Shown piece by piece: positions 5,265-6,159 of a stretch of 6,159 nucleotides of DNA; the first letter of the stretch is position 1, and the number at the start of each line of letters is the position of its first letter. A program made the position numbers and the translations under genes. The notes beneath the pieces are model-generated. The model made no database searches. It was not told the origin of the DNA and saw only the letters and a list, made by a program, of their open reading frames with translations. Origin of the DNA: Lentzea sp. (GTDB lineage Bacteria; Actinomycetota; Actinomycetes; Mycobacteriales; Pseudonocardiaceae); assembly GCA_030146905.1 (NCBI GenBank), contig JASLAV010000602.1, forward strand, positions 1 to 6,159. Reading direction: 5' to 3'.

Positions 5265-5659
5265 GCCGGAGCTGCTGAAGTCGATGTGGGTCCGCCTGCC
5301 ACGGCGTGCCGCATGGTTGGCGGTGTCAGTGGCGGGCCCCAGTGAGTGAACCCGTTTGCGCACAAGCACGAGGCACGCCTGCCACACAACTGTCGCTTGA
5401 TCATTTTGATGTCGGACTGCAAGCGGTTGGCAAATGAGAGACCTGCACGTGCACTCGTCGCCTCTGTCGCCCAGCCGCCCCGGCGGGACCCTCGACCGGT
5501 GCCATTGGGGCGGTGGCGCCGACAGCGGGCTGGTTGTCTGCACCTGCATGCGTGGCGCTGGGCTTGGGGGGTCTGCAGCGCTTCGCGTGTCGCGTCGGTG
5601 TGTACGTTCGCCTGTCGCAGGGCATCCGGTCCGGTGTTGACCTCGTGAAGGCGGTTCGG
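5265..5659. other. Gene-free stretch with IS debris
   Basis: Between the TetR stop and the lipid kinase no intact gene is seen. Third-position bias is lost in all frames. The only recognisable content is the transposase scrap on the minus strand at 5349-5434. The bases right after the TetR stop (GGAGCTGCTGAAGTCGATG, 5269-5287) could be an old IS end, but I cannot find a matching inverted copy in the window, so this is speculative. No tRNA-like cloverleaf or T-tract terminator was seen. Confidence 0.5.
5349..5434 (-). mobile_element. ISL3-like transposase C-terminal remnant, frameshifted
   Basis: The minus strand encodes IKMIKRQLCG (plus 5381-5410) followed, after a one-base frame change, by ACLVLVRKRV (plus 5349-5378). 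Together these reproduce the characteristic end of ISL3-family DDE transposases (pattern IKMIKRQMYGRAxFxLLRKRVL). Only two bases (AG) lie between the glycine codon and the next frame, so a single-base deletion inside the arginine codon explains the shift. Residues upstream (FANRLQSD, to 5434) are only weakly similar, nothing further is recognisable, and the expected stop after the RKRV motif is gone. This is a fossil, not an active element. The family call rests on memory of the motif. Confidence 0.5.
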
Positions 5660-6159
5660 GTGGATCCATGGCGTGACAGGCTTCGTGTGGCGGTGGTCGT
5701 TCATCCGGGTGCCGTGGTGGACCACTCCGGATTGCGGGACCTGATATCCCGTACCGCCCAGGACCGCGGCTGGTGCGAGCCGCAGTGGTTCGAGACCACC
5801 CGTGACGATGCCGGGACCGGGGTGACCGCACTCGCCCTGCGCGACCACCCGCGGCTGGTCTTGGCCTGTGGTGGGGACGGCACGGTGAACGCGGTGGCCG
5901 CCGGGTTGGCGCACACCGGGGTGGCGATGGGACTCGTGCCGATCGGCACGGGAAACCTCGTGGCCCGCAACCTGGGAATCGGCAGCGAGGTGCAGGACGC
6001 CGTCACGTCGGCGTTCGACGGGGCGGACCGCCGCGTCGACATGGGCCTGCTGGACGGACGCCCTTTCGTCGGCATGGGTGGGATCGGTCTGGACGCGGAG
6101 ATGGTCCGCGACACCTCGCCCGGGATGAAGCGCCTGCTGGGGTGGCCCGCATATGTACC
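5660..6159 (+). CDS. Diacylglycerol-kinase-family lipid kinase, 5' part
   Basis: The frame encodes the N-terminal catalytic domain of a DAGK-type (DgkB/YegS-like) lipid kinase and continues past the window edge without a stop. It opens with a Rossmann-like strand RLRVAVVVHPG. The nucleotide-binding signature CGGDGTVNAV lies at 5867-5896 and is followed by GLVPIGTGNLVARNLGI (phosphate-binding GTGN element) and FVGMGGIGLDAEMV, all in family order. Such enzymes phosphorylate diacylglycerol or related lipids at the membrane with ATP. I prefer GTG 5660, which has GAAGG at 5647-5651 with 8-base spacing; GTG 5645 is in frame but lacks a ribosome site. It lies beyond the IS remnant with no operator copies upstream, so it is probably a resident chromosomal gene unrelated to the hydrolase cassette. 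Confidence 0.88.
   Translation, partial: MDPWRDRLRVAVVVHPGAVVDHSGLRDLISRTAQDRGWCEPQWFETTRDDAGTGVTALALRDHPRLVLACGGDGTVNAVAAGLAHTGVAMGLVPIGTGNLVARNLGIGSEVQDAVTSAFDGADRRVDMGLLDGRPFVGMGGIGLDAEMVRDTSPGMKRLLGWPAYV

Overview
This is a high-GC window whose third codon positions are strongly G/C in the real genes. It uses GTG starts and clear GGAGG ribosome sites, and its protein families (an actinobacterial-type TetR with a ligand-binding C-terminus, a DAGK-type lipid kinase, an AtzG/AtzE-like amidase pair) suggest an actinomycete. The genus cannot be read from the sequence; a Pseudonocardiaceae-like genome is a guess.

Left edge (1-1341): a metal-dependent amidohydrolase of the imidazolonepropionase/dipeptidase-like group reads well from the window start to about position 708. 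It then loses all family resemblance halfway through the barrel. About 630 bases follow with no convincing intact gene. They hold at most an antisense, stop-interrupted remnant. This looks like a recombination or decay boundary.

Centre (1342-5264): a compact hydrolase cassette with two divergent promoter regions. In order it holds an MBL-fold hydrolase (minus), a 62-aa AtzG/GatC-like subunit overlapping an amidase-signature hydrolase (both plus), a creatininase-family hydrolase (minus, convergent and overlapping the amidase by 14 bases), and a TetR-family regulator (plus). The two intergenic regions (2284-2374 and 4624-4709) are the only A/T-rich parts. Between them they contain four copies of one 19-bp palindrome, consensus AANGCWANNNNTTWGCNTT, two per region, with centres 46 and 45 bp apart. 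Each copy covers the -35 box of one promoter and the leader of the promoter facing it. The simplest reading is that the TetR protein is a local regulator that controls itself and all four hydrolase-system genes together. The enzyme set implies stepwise hydrolysis of a cyclic or conjugated amide/urea/lactam-type compound. The substrate is unknown and no transporter lies in the window.

Right edge (5265-6159): about 395 bases without an intact gene, containing on the minus strand a frameshifted scrap of the C-terminal end of an ISL3-family-like transposase. After it comes the 5' part of a diacylglycerol-kinase-family lipid kinase that runs off the window. The cassette therefore sits between a broken gene and an IS remnant, consistent with acquisition as a unit.
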